DNA of 64,000 nt from Polaromonas sp. GTDB lineage: Bacteria > Pseudomonadota > Gammaproteobacteria > Burkholderiales > Burkholderiaceae_C. The translations under genes and the position numbers were made by a program. Positions 53,561 to 61,457 of the stretch are shown here, in pieces. The notes below the pieces were generated by a model. That model searched no databases. It worked only from the letters and a program-made list of their open reading frames with translations, and had not been told where the DNA came from. The stretch is taken from positions 62,001 to 126,000 of the forward strand of contig NZ_JABBPE010000016.1 of assembly GCF_012927455.1 (NCBI RefSeq), in the 5' to 3' direction. Position 1 is the stretch's first letter. Each line of letters starts with the position of its first letter.

Positions 53561-54330
53561 CAGGCACCGCCCGGATAGGCGCGCTGCAGATACTGCATCT
53601 CGCTCAGGAGATGGCCCATGTGTTCACTGTGCAGGCCGCGCTTGCCGGTGCTGCGAAACGCGCTGTCTGGCGGCAAGGCCAGGCCTGCCTCGTCCAGCAG
53701 CAGCGTCATGTCGGCCAGCCAGGGCGCACGCAGCTCGGACCAGCGCGGCCCGAGGCCGATCGCTGCGGCGTGCTCGTCAACGGCATCGGACTCGAGCAGC
53801 TCGGGCGTGTAGCGCCACAGCTGCGCCAGCGCCGCCTCCATGCGCTGGCGCGACTCTGCCGTGCCGTCAGCCAGTCGCACCACCCAGTCGCCGGCGTGCT
53901 GCTGGTGGTAGCGTGCCTCCTTGACGGCCTTGCCGGCAATCGCGGCGAGCTCGGCATCGGCAGAATCAACCAGCCGCTGCCACAGCAGCTTCAAGAAAGT
54001 CGCCAGCATGGCATTGCGCAACACGGTGAAGGCAAAGTCGCCGCGCGGCAGCTCGACCAGGGTGACGTTTAAATAATCACGTTCCTCGCGCAGAAAAGCC
54101 AGTTGGTCTTCGTCGTGCACGGGCGCGCTCATCTGGCCTGCATGCGTGAGCAGCGCGCGCGCCTGGCCAATCAGGTCGAGCGCGGTGTTGGTCAGCGCGA
54201 TGTCTTCTTCAAGCACCGGCGCATGGCCACACCACTCGCCCAGGCGTTGTCCCAAAATTAGGCAGGTGTCGGCCAGCCGCAGCACGTAGTGCGCGGCCGG
54301 GTCGCGGCTCGCTGGTATCGATGTCTGCAT
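53557..54330 (-). CDS. paaC: 1,2-phenylacetyl-CoA epoxidase structural subunit PaaC
   Basis: A 257-residue helical protein of the ferritin-like family that partners PaaA but lacks the full di-iron ligand set. Motifs include HYVLRLADTCLILGQRLGEWCGHAPVLEEDIALTNTALD and EEQLAFLREERDYLN-like DEDQLAFLREERDYLNVTL, then KEARYHQQHAGDWVVRLADGTAESRQRM. I prefer ATG 54330, which has GAGG seven bases upstream; a GTG at 54342 would overlap paaB. It overlaps paaD by four bases. Confidence 0.94.
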   Translation of the reverse strand: MQTSIPASRDPAAHYVLRLADTCLILGQRLGEWCGHAPVLEEDIALTNTALDLIGQARALLTHAGQMSAPVHDEDQLAFLREERDYLNVTLVELPRGDFAFTVLRNAMLATFLKLLWQRLVDSADAELAAIAGKAVKEARYHQQHAGDWVVRLADGTAESRQRMEAALAQLWRYTPELLESDAVDEHAAAIGLGPRWSELRAPWLADMTLLLDEAGLALPPDSAFRSTGKRGLHSEHMGHLLSEMQYLQRAYPGGAW

Positions 54331-54338
54331 CAGCGGCC

Positions 54339-54629
54339 TCACATGTGGTTCACGGAATCGGGCAGCGCGTAGAAAGTCGGGTGGCGGTAGACCTTGTCTT
54401 CCATCGGGTCGAAGTACATGGCCTTGTCAGCCGGATCGCTGGCCACGATCTGGGAGGAAGGCACCACCCACAGGCTGCAACCCTCCTGGCGCCGCGTGTA
54501 CACGTCACGCGCGAGCTGGATCGCCATCTTGGCGTCGGTGGCGTGCAGGCTACCGCAGTGTTTGTGGTCCAGGCCGGCCTTGGTGCGTACAAACACTTCC
54601 CACAGCGGCCATTCACTTTGCGTAGTCAT
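54339..54629 (-). CDS. paaB: 1,2-phenylacetyl-CoA epoxidase subunit PaaB
   Basis: A 96-residue small subunit of the epoxidase. SEWPLWEVFVRTKAGLDHKHCGSLHATDAKMAIQLARDVYTRRQEGCSLWVV is diagnostic for PaaB; the end DKVYRHPTFYALPDSVNHM matches too. It has a GAAAGGA ribosome-binding site, lies nine bases after paaA, and is followed eight bases later by the preferred paaC start. It bridges PaaAC heterodimers in the known complex. Confidence 0.95.
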   Translation of the reverse strand: MTTQSEWPLWEVFVRTKAGLDHKHCGSLHATDAKMAIQLARDVYTRRQEGCSLWVVPSSQIVASDPADKAMYFDPMEDKVYRHPTFYALPDSVNHM

Positions 54630-54638
54630 AGAGTCCTT

Positions 54639-55664
54639 TCAAGCGCAGGCGGGCTGTTCGGCCGCTGCCTGCTTGCTGGCATGGGCCAGCGCCGCTTCGC
54701 GCACCCAGGCGCCGTCTTGCCAGGCCTTGACGCGTGCGCCCAGGCGTTCGCGGTTGCAGGGCCCGTCACCACCAACCACGCGCCAGAACTCGGACCAGTC
54801 GATGCTGCCGTGGTCGTGCTGCTGGCGCGCCTCGTTCCATTTGAGGTCGGGGTCTGGCAGCGTGACGCCCAGCACCTTGGCCTGCGCTACCGTGGCGTCG
54901 ATGAACTTTTGTCGCAACGCGTCGTTGCTGATGCGCTTGATGCCCCATCGCATGGACTGTGCCGAGTTGGGCGACTGGTCATCGGGGGGGCCGAACATCT
55001 GAATGGACGGCCACCACCAGCGGTTGACGCTTTCCTGCACCATCGCCCGCTGCGCGTCAGTGCCCTGCTGCATCATGGTCAGCAAGGCCTCGTAGCCCTG
55101 GCGCTGGTGAAAGCTCTCCTCGCGACAGATGCGTACCATGGCGCGCGCATACGGCGCGTAGGAGCAGCGGCAGATCGGCACCTGGTTCATGATGGCCGCG
55201 CCATCGACCAGCCAGCCTATCGTGCCCATGTCGGCCCAGCTCAGCGTCGGGTAGTTGAAGATCGAGCTGTATTTGGCCTTGCCGGTGTGCAGCGCGGCTA
55301 GCAGCTGGTCGCGGCTGCTGCCCAGGGTTTCAGCGGCGGCGTACAGGTACAGGCCATGGCCGCCCTCGTCCTGCACCTTGGCCAGCAAGATGGCCTTGCG
55401 CTTGAGCGTGGGCGCGCGCGAAATCCAGTTGCCCTCGGGCAACATGCCGACGATCTCCGAATGCGCATGCTGGCTGATCTGGCGCACCAGCGTCTTGCGG
55501 TAATGCTCGGGCATCCAGTCTTTGGGCTCGATGAAATCGCCGGCGTCAATGCGCGCGTCAAAGCGCTGCTGCAGCGCCACTTCTTCGGCTTGTTTGGCTG
55601 GCTGAACGGCCTGCCCGCCTTTGCCGGGCTCGGGCTCCAGCGTGTCCATGGCTTGGGTGTACAT
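54639..55664 (-). CDS. paaA: 1,2-phenylacetyl-CoA epoxidase catalytic subunit PaaA
   Basis: A 341-residue di-iron oxygenase subunit that epoxidises the aromatic ring of phenylacetyl-CoA. The iron ligands are in QHAHSEIVG (Glu70), [11 protein letters not shown] (Glu100, His103) and [11 protein letters not shown] (Glu183, His186). The ATG is preceded by AAAGGAAA. It lies between paaK and paaB in the order paaK-paaA-B-C-D-E. It needs oxygen, so this pathway operates under aerobic or low-oxygen conditions, unlike the nar cluster. Confidence 0.96.
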   Translation of the reverse strand: MYTQAMDTLEPEPGKGGQAVQPAKQAEEVALQQRFDARIDAGDFIEPKDWMPEHYRKTLVRQISQHAHSEIVGMLPEGNWISRAPTLKRKAILLAKVQDEGGHGLYLYAAAETLGSSRDQLLAALHTGKAKYSSIFNYPTLSWADMGTIGWLVDGAAIMNQVPICRCSYAPYARAMVRICREESFHQRQGYEALLTMMQQGTDAQRAMVQESVNRWWWPSIQMFGPPDDQSPNSAQSMRWGIKRISNDALRQKFIDATVAQAKVLGVTLPDPDLKWNEARQQHDHGSIDWSEFWRVVGGDGPCNRERLGARVKAWQDGAWVREAALAHASKQAAAEQPACA

Positions 55665-55685
55665 GGCTTTCCTTTCGGTAAGTAG

Positions 55686-57008
55686 TCAGGCGCTGCGCAG
55701 ACGCGAGTCGATCACGCGCCTGGCCTTGCCAGTCAGCGTGCGCTGGATCGACTCGGGCGCCAGCACCACGACCCGGGTGGAAATGCCGACCCGGGTCTTG
55801 ATGCGCTGCTGTACCCAGCGGCCCAGCTCCTGCATCTCGCTATCAGCCAGCTGGCCCACTGCCGGCTGTAGTTCGCAACGCACTTCCACCTGATCGAGCG
55901 CGCCGTCGCGGCTGACGAGGATCTGGTACTGTCCCGACAACCTGGCGTGCTCCAGCACGATTTCCTCGATCTGCGTGGGGAACATGTTGACGCCGCGAAT
56001 GATGAGCATGTCATCACTGCGCCCGACAATCTTGCCCATGCGGCGAAACGAGCGCGCCGTCGGCGGCAGCAGGCGCGTCAGGTCGCGCGTGCGGTAGCGG
56101 ATGATCGGCAAGGCCTCTTTGCTCAGCGAGGTGAACACCAGTTCGCCCTCTTCACCGTCGGGCAATAGCGCGCCGCTGTCGGGGTCTATGACCTCGGGGT
56201 AGAAATGGTCCTCCCAGATCACCGGCCCGTCCTTGCTTTCTATGCACTCGCTGGCGACACCCGGACCCATCACCTCGGACAGGCCATAAATGTCCACCGC
56301 ATCGATGCCGGCCTTGGCCTCGATGTCGCGGCGCATCGCCTCGGTCCAGGGTTCGGCACCCAGGATGCCGATCTTCAGCGAACTGCCTGCCGCATCCAGC
56401 CCCTGGCGGCCGAACTCCTCGATGATCACCTGCATGTAGCTCGGGGTGGCCATGATGATGTCGGGCTTGAAGTCCTCGATCAGCTGCACCTGCTTTTCGG
56501 TTTGTCCGCCCGACATCGGCACCACCGTGCAGCCGGCGCGCTCCGCGCCGTAATGGGCACCGAGGCCGCCGGTGAACAGGCCGTAGCCGTAGGCGATGTG
56601 CACCATGTCGCCGGCGCGTCCGCCGGCCGCGCGAATCGAGCGCGCCATCAGATCGGCCCAGGTGTCAATGTCGTTGCGGGTATAGCCCACCACCGTGGAC
56701 TTGCCGGTGGTGCCCGACGACGCGTGGATGCGCACCACCTGTCTGCGCGGCACGGCGAACAGGCCAAACGGATAGTTGTCTCGCAAATCTTTCTTGTCGG
56801 TGAACGGAAACCTGGCCAGATCGCCCAGCTGCTTCAGATCGCTCGGGTGCACGCCTTTGGCATCGAAAGCCTGGCGGTAGTGCGGCACCTGGTCGTAGGC
56901 ATGCTGCAAGGTGGCACGCAGGCGCTGCAATTGCAGCGCCGTGATCTCGTCGCGGCTGGCGGTTTCTATCGGCTCCAGGTCGCCGGGGGCGGGTCGCTTC
57001 GCGGGCAT
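55686..57008 (-). CDS. paaK: Phenylacetate-CoA ligase
   Basis: A 440-residue AMP-forming ligase that turns phenylacetate into phenylacetyl-CoA, the first committed step. The nucleotide loop IHASSGTTGKSTVVGYTRND near 100, DIYGLSEVMGPGVASECIE near 245 and DMLIIRGVNMFPTQIEE near 330 are typical. I chose ATG 57008; a TTG at 57029 would overlap the paaI stop. It follows paaI and precedes paaA by 21 bases. Confidence 0.95.
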   Translation of the reverse strand: MPAKRPAPGDLEPIETASRDEITALQLQRLRATLQHAYDQVPHYRQAFDAKGVHPSDLKQLGDLARFPFTDKKDLRDNYPFGLFAVPRRQVVRIHASSGTTGKSTVVGYTRNDIDTWADLMARSIRAAGGRAGDMVHIAYGYGLFTGGLGAHYGAERAGCTVVPMSGGQTEKQVQLIEDFKPDIIMATPSYMQVIIEEFGRQGLDAAGSSLKIGILGAEPWTEAMRRDIEAKAGIDAVDIYGLSEVMGPGVASECIESKDGPVIWEDHFYPEVIDPDSGALLPDGEEGELVFTSLSKEALPIIRYRTRDLTRLLPPTARSFRRMGKIVGRSDDMLIIRGVNMFPTQIEEIVLEHARLSGQYQILVSRDGALDQVEVRCELQPAVGQLADSEMQELGRWVQQRIKTRVGISTRVVVLAPESIQRTLTGKARRVIDSRLRSA

Positions 57009-57025
57009 GAAGGTTTTCTCGGGTT

Positions 57026-57463
57026 TCAAGCGGCCACCGCCGGCCTGCCTTTCAGGGTGTAGGAACGGCCGCGGAACAACGCCAGCCGTTCGCCGCGCTG
57101 GTTGACGACTTCAGCGTCGTAAACCCCGGTGCGGCCGGCCTTCGAGACCTCGCTGCAACGCGCCGTCAGCACGTCACCGTGGTGCGCCGGAGCGACGAAA
57201 TCGACACTGAAACCTGAGGCCAGCGTCAGTTCGTTGTAGGAGTTGCAGGCATAGGCAAAGGCCGAATCGGCCAGCGTCGCGATAAAACCGCCGTGGCAGA
57301 TCTCATGCCCGTTGAGCATGTCGCCGCGCACCGTCATCTGCACGGTGGCACAGCCTGGCGCCACCTCCAGCACCTGCATGCCCAGGCCCTGGCAGGCGTG
57401 GTCATTGGCAAACATGCCTTCGCGCACCCGGTCGGCGACCACCTGCGGCAAAGGCTCACTCAT
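57026..57463 (-). CDS. paaI: Hydroxyphenylacetyl-CoA-type thioesterase PaaI
   Basis: A 145-residue hot-dog thioesterase that hydrolyses stalled ring-modified CoA thioesters and frees CoA. The conserved MLNGHEICHGGFIATLADSAFAYACNSY contains the catalytic Asn/Gly/Asp region. I chose ATG 57463 (MSEPLPQVVADRV); the frame extends to a GTG at 57499. It is the first gene of the paa-liv unit. Upstream is a likely promoter with a TetR-type palindrome. Confidence 0.93.
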   Translation of the reverse strand: MSEPLPQVVADRVREGMFANDHACQGLGMQVLEVAPGCATVQMTVRGDMLNGHEICHGGFIATLADSAFAYACNSYNELTLASGFSVDFVAPAHHGDVLTARCSEVSKAGRTGVYDAEVVNQRGERLALFRGRSYTLKGRPAVAA

Positions 57464-57614
57464 GAAAGGGTCCGGCAGCGAAGCTCCGGCGGCAGCCACG
57501 CAGGCGTGTCAAAACAGGAGCTTGGGAATAGCGGTAACTCGATGATGAACGCGCGCATGCTGGCTCCTGAAACAAGCCGGCCACCATCTGCTTGACTTGC
57601 CTCAAGCTTTGTCG

Positions 57615-57660
57615 ACCGACCGTCCGGTAGACTGTACTAGCCAATCTTTACTTTATGCAA
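57615..57660 (-). promoter_or_regulatory. Candidate paa operon promoter and TetR (PaaR) operator
   Basis: The imperfect palindrome ACCGACC-GTCCGGT (57615-57628) resembles PaaR operators of burkholderial paa genes. On the minus strand it lies just past a TACAGT (57636-57631) spaced 18 bases from TTGCAT (57660-57655), so a repressor there would cover the start site. The leader to paaI is about 155 bases. The 364-bp gap (57464-57827) otherwise holds only repeat copy 6. Confidence 0.5.
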
Positions 57661-57749
57661 GTCAAAAACGCTACGGACAAACCCTAGACGCCGCAACCCA
57701 CCGCTGCAGGGGGTAGTGCTCGGTGCCGCCCAACCGTGAAGAATTCCAG

Positions 57750-57806
57750 TCAAATAAGCCTCTAGCCCAATGAATACGGGCGAAAAAGCTATCAATTAGA
57801 TAGCAA
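57750..57806 (+). repeat. Gene-end repeat, copy 6 (after the outer-membrane protein gene)
   Basis: TCAAATAAGCCTCTAGCCC is followed by AATGAATACGGGCG and GCTATCAATTAGATAGC. It lies 21 bases past the stop of the MipA-like gene. The GCTAT/ATAGC arms are kept although the loop differs from other copies. Confidence 0.88.
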
Positions 57807-57827
57807 TCGAGATGCCTCTGCAGACCC

Positions 57828-59249
57828 TCAAAAAGCCGATTCGACGTAGCCGTAGATGTAGTTGGAGCCGCCTTTGTTGACATTGCCAAGCAGGCGCGAC
57901 GATCCAAAAATGCCGGAGCGGTGCGACACGCCCAAACCGATGAAGGTTTCCTTCAGAGCGCGCGAGCCAATCAGATCGCCCACGCTGACGTCCAGCGTCG
58001 GGTCCATATAGGTCAAGAGGCGCGAAGCCGGCCGGCCATTTGCGGCCTGGCTGGTCGCCTCAATGTAGGGAACCCGCTGTGCCAGCGAAACGCCCATGCC
58101 CAGGCCGAGCCGCGTCTTGACGCGCGCGCTCCAGGGAAATCCGGAATAAAAGGCTTTCATGAAGACATCGAGCTGCAGGCCATTGGGTTGCAGGCCCTGG
58201 TCGTTGTGGTGGGCCAGGCCGACATAGCCGACCAGATCAATCGGCCAGCCATCGAGGTTCTCGATGAACGGCCGGCCGATCTGGACCCCGGTGATGCTGG
58301 TCGAGTTGGCGCCGGCGGTCGACAGGCATTGCGCCGTGACAATTTTCAGCAAGTGGCAACCGTCTGCCGTGGCCTTGCCGTAAAACGCCTTGACGTAGGT
58401 GGGCGACCCTTCTTTGGCCCATTCCGGATCGTGGCCGCCGAAGTCGTAGGCGGCGCCCACGTAAACGCCCGGCAGCAGGGTTTTTTGCACGATAGGACTG
58501 TTCTTGGCCTGGCTGCCCAGCACGGTGGCCGACACGCCGGCCAACAAGCGCCAGCGCTGCGTCAGATCGTAGGAGCCATACAGGCCCAGCGTCGTGTTGA
58601 TGCCCGCGCCGGCTGCATAGGCCGGCCGCTCGGCAGTCGCCTCGCTTGGCAGCACGCCGTAGTAATAGTTGTTGAGCTTGGCGTCGCGCCAGGCCACGGT
58701 CAGGCTGGGGCGCACTGCCCAGGGGCCGGAGCGCCATTCACGGGTGTAGCCCAGTCGCAACTCGTTGCCCCGCGAGGTGCTGCCGACATCATGCAAGAGT
58801 TCGGCCTGCACGGTTCCCCAGGGCTGGCGGTAGCGGTAGGACAGCCCCAGATCGGTGCCGGAATCGCGCATCGCCATGCCTTGCAGACTGGCCGGTTTGC
58901 TGGTGGCCGGGAAGCCTTCCAGGCGCCGCTCCAGCAGCACGTCCAGCCGATGCTCGCTGCCGTTGAAGAGTTTCAGGCCGACCCGGTTGGAATGCAGATA
59001 AAGCCGCTGGCCTTCGAAAAGGTAGAGCGGCAGCATGTCGTAGCGCGAGCCCACGTCGCGGTAAGGCGATACCTCGGTGCCCATGACCACGCCCAGCCCG
59101 GCGCTGTTGGGCTCGATCAGAATATCGGTGAAGGGCTCAATGTTGCCGTTCGCGCTGGCCGGCAACACGGCGCACAGGCCGGCGGTCAGCAAGGCTGCGC
59201 CCAGCCAGGGGCGAGAAGGAAGGCGGCGGGAGGGTAGCAAGCTGTTCAT
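57828..59249 (-). CDS. Outer-membrane protein of the MipA/OmpV family type
   Basis: A 473-residue exported protein. The signal peptide covers about residues 1-33 (WLGAALLTAGLCAVLPASANG). The body alternates in beta-strand fashion with aromatic ends and finishes in ...YVESAF, a C-terminal Phe typical of BAM substrates. The first half (GLGVVMGTEVSPYRDVGSRYDMLPLYLFEGQRLYLHSNRVG) resembles MipA/OmpV scaffolding or porin-like proteins. The second half (about 280-473) adds a further barrel-like stretch with two cysteines (GCHLLKIVTAQC), making it longer than MipA (about 250). Function unknown. It is transcribed alone. Confidence 0.7.
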   Translation of the reverse strand: MNSLLPSRRLPSRPWLGAALLTAGLCAVLPASANGNIEPFTDILIEPNSAGLGVVMGTEVSPYRDVGSRYDMLPLYLFEGQRLYLHSNRVGLKLFNGSEHRLDVLLERRLEGFPATSKPASLQGMAMRDSGTDLGLSYRYRQPWGTVQAELLHDVGSTSRGNELRLGYTREWRSGPWAVRPSLTVAWRDAKLNNYYYGVLPSEATAERPAYAAGAGINTTLGLYGSYDLTQRWRLLAGVSATVLGSQAKNSPIVQKTLLPGVYVGAAYDFGGHDPEWAKEGSPTYVKAFYGKATADGCHLLKIVTAQCLSTAGANSTSITGVQIGRPFIENLDGWPIDLVGYVGLAHHNDQGLQPNGLQLDVFMKAFYSGFPWSARVKTRLGLGMGVSLAQRVPYIEATSQAANGRPASRLLTYMDPTLDVSVGDLIGSRALKETFIGLGVSHRSGIFGSSRLLGNVNKGGSNYIYGYVESAF

Positions 59250-59346
59250 CGTTAATCTGCTTTTTCAGGACTCGTTGCCAAGGCCCTCTGACTCGCCCGT
59301 TTTTGCGGGAGTGCATGCGCACGTGAATTCATGAGGAAATAAGGGG

Positions 59347-59404
59347 AAAATAAAGTTCTAGCCCATACATTACGGGCGCCACGTGCTATCAACTCAATAG
59401 CATT
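59347..59404 (+). repeat. Gene-end repeat, copy 7 (after ssb)
   Basis: AAAATAAAGTTCTAGCCC is followed by ATTACGGGCG and GCTATCAACTCAATAGC. It lies beyond the ssb terminator, in the 219-bp gap before the outer-membrane protein gene. Confidence 0.85.
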
Positions 59405-59411
59405 TCAGCAT

Positions 59412-59440
59412 TAAAAAAGCCCGCGTGATGTGGGCTTTTT
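59412..59440 (-). terminator. Intrinsic terminator after ssb
   Basis: AAAAAGCCC and GGGCTTTTT pair around a nine-base loop (59414-59440), giving T-runs on both strands. It lies about 30 bases past the ssb stop. Confidence 0.85.
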
Positions 59441-59468
59441 GAGGCCGTCTCAAGGCCTGAAGGCAGAC

Positions 59469-59969
59469 TCAAAACGGAATATCGTCATCCATGTCGTCAA
59501 AGCCGCTGGCGGCTTTGGACGGCGCGGGCGCCTGCCGTGGCGCGGCGGCGGGTGCGCGGGCGGGCGGCGCACCCGCCTGGCGTGGCGCTTCATAGCCGCC
59601 ATCGTCATGACCGGCACCAGGGCCGCCCATGCCTTGGCGGCTGCCCAGCATCTGCATCTGGTCGGCGCGAATTTCGGTGGTGTACTTGTCAACGCCGCTC
59701 TGGTCGGTCCATTTGCGCGTGCGAAGCGAGCCCTCGACGTAGACCTGCGAACCCTTGCGCAGATACTGGCCGACGATTTCAGCAAGCCGCCCATTGAACA
59801 CCACGCGGTGCCATTCGGTGGCCTCTTTCATCTCGCCGCTTTGCTTGTCCTTCCACTTGTCGGTGGTGGCAATGGTGACGTTGGCGACCTGGTCGCCACT
59901 GGGAAAGCTGCGCATTTCGGGGTCTTTCCCGAGATTGCCGACGATGATGACTTTGTTGACGGATGCCAT
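59469..59969 (-). CDS. ssb: Single-stranded DNA-binding protein
   Basis: A 166-residue SSB. The OB fold ([47 protein letters not shown]) covers about 1-110. A disordered Gly/Pro/Ala tail leads to the conserved acidic tip DDMDDDIPF that binds partner proteins. I chose ATG 59969 (MASVNKV), with AGGA upstream, over a longer frame. It lies 56 bases after the MFS gene; the order uvrA / MFS-ssb is conserved in betaproteobacteria. Confidence 0.96.
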   Translation of the reverse strand: MASVNKVIIVGNLGKDPEMRSFPSGDQVANVTIATTDKWKDKQSGEMKEATEWHRVVFNGRLAEIVGQYLRKGSQVYVEGSLRTRKWTDQSGVDKYTTEIRADQMQMLGSRQGMGGPGAGHDDGGYEAPRQAGAPPARAPAAAPRQAPAPSKAASGFDDMDDDIPF

Positions 59970-60025
59970 GGTGTGTTTCCTAAACGATTCCCCGGAGCCC
60001 AATCCCCGAAGTGGTGGCTGAGAGT

Positions 60026-61255
60026 TTAACTGGCTGAACGGCCTTGCGGGACAACGTCAGGGGCGACCGCGCGGGCGACCCGACCCGGTGCCTTCATGGA
60101 CCAGGCGACCCCCAGCCACAGCAGCATCAGGCCACCGCACACCATGAACAGCCCCTGTGCGCCCTGCGTTTTGGTGAGCCAGCCGCCGACCGCGCCGCCG
60201 GCGAAAAACCCCAGTGACTGCAAGGTGTTGTAGACACCGAGCGCCGCGCCGCGCGCATGCGCCGGTGCCACGCGCGACGCCAGGCTGGGCTGGCTGGCCT
60301 CCAGCACATTGAAACCGCAGAAAAACAGGAAAAGCAGCGCGCCCAGCAGGCCCAAGCTGGGCCCGGCTAAAGCCGTGCCGGACACCGCCCACAGCAGCCC
60401 CAGCTGCACCAGAAAAATCAGGCCGACAGCACCCAGAAACACGGCGCGCAGGTAACCGCGCTTTTCGAGGGGAAAGAGCGTCATGCCCATCACCACGAAA
60501 GAAGCCAGCACGGCAGGCAGATAAACCTGCCAGTGCAGGGTTTTGTCCAGCCCGGCGCCCACCAGTAGCGCGGGAACCGCCATCCACATGGCCAGCTGTA
60601 CCGCGTGCAGCACAAAAACGCCGAAATTGAGGCGCAACAGGGCCGGATCTTTCAGCACTTCCAGCGCGTTGCCGCGCGGCCGCATCGCATGCTCCTGCGA
60701 CTCGGCCGGCACCCACCACAGCACGACTGCGATGCCGGCCACGGCCAGCGCGCCGGTCAGCGCAAAAATGCCATGCAAACCTATAACGCCGGCCAGCAGC
60801 GGTGCAATCACCAGCGACAACGCGAACATCAGCGCGATGCTGCCGCCCACCAGCGCCATCGCTTTGGTGCGCACTTCGTCCCGGGTGGAATCAGCCAGCA
60901 GTGCGGTGACGGCAGCGGAAATGGCGCCAGCACCCTGCAACGAGCGGCCGGCAATCAGCCAATTCAAGTCGGGCGCCCAGGCCGCAATAAAGCTGCCGCC
61001 GGCAAACACCAGCAGCCCGGCAATGATCACGCGCTTGCGGCCCCACCAGTCCGAAGCGATGCCGAAAGGAATTTGTAACAAACCTTGGGTTAAGCCATAA
61101 ATGCCCATAGCCAAGCCGACGCGGGCCGGGTCGTCACCGCCGGGGTAGGCGGCGGCTTCCAAAGCAAACACCGGCAGCACCAGAAATAGCCCGAGCATGC
61201 GCAGGGCAAAAATCGAGGCCAGCGAGAAGCTGGCGCGCCGCTCGGTGGCGGTCAT
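60026..61255 (-). CDS. MFS transporter (conserved between uvrA and ssb)
   Basis: A permease of about 409 residues with twelve membrane segments. The family motif between helices 2 and 3 is [23 protein letters not shown], and the start region [26 protein letters not shown] is typical of the YajR-like drug transporter group found next to ssb in betaproteobacteria. Possible starts are ATG 61255, GTG 61282 and TTG 61288, none with a strong ribosome-binding site; I prefer 61255. Substrate unknown. It is divergent from uvrA. Confidence 0.87.
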   Translation of the reverse strand: MTATERRASFSLASIFALRMLGLFLVLPVFALEAAAYPGGDDPARVGLAMGIYGLTQGLLQIPFGIASDWWGRKRVIIAGLLVFAGGSFIAAWAPDLNWLIAGRSLQGAGAISAAVTALLADSTRDEVRTKAMALVGGSIALMFALSLVIAPLLAGVIGLHGIFALTGALAVAGIAVVLWWVPAESQEHAMRPRGNALEVLKDPALLRLNFGVFVLHAVQLAMWMAVPALLVGAGLDKTLHWQVYLPAVLASFVVMGMTLFPLEKRGYLRAVFLGAVGLIFLVQLGLLWAVSGTALAGPSLGLLGALLFLFFCGFNVLEASQPSLASRVAPAHARGAALGVYNTLQSLGFFAGGAVGGWLTKTQGAQGLFMVCGGLMLLWLGVAWSMKAPGRVARAVAPDVVPQGRSAS

Positions 61256-61457
61256 GGGAAACGAGGGATGGGCAGAAGACACGGTCAAAGGATCAGGATC
61301 TTAAAAAGGAAGAATTAAGCGCAATCAGCCGCAAGACGCCGCGATCCAGCATTATCGGCCGTCTTCACGGGGCAACAGCCGCCGATACGTAACCATCTAT
61401 TGTGCTCGATCAGGTGCTTCGGTCTATGATGGAAAGTTTTGCGACGCCCTCATTTCA

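Noticed and set aside
61256..61457. LexA (SOS) box in the uvrA / MFS divergent gap
   Set aside because: No CTGT-N8-ACAG-like palindrome is present; uvrA may not be LexA-controlled here or the site is too degenerate to call by eye.
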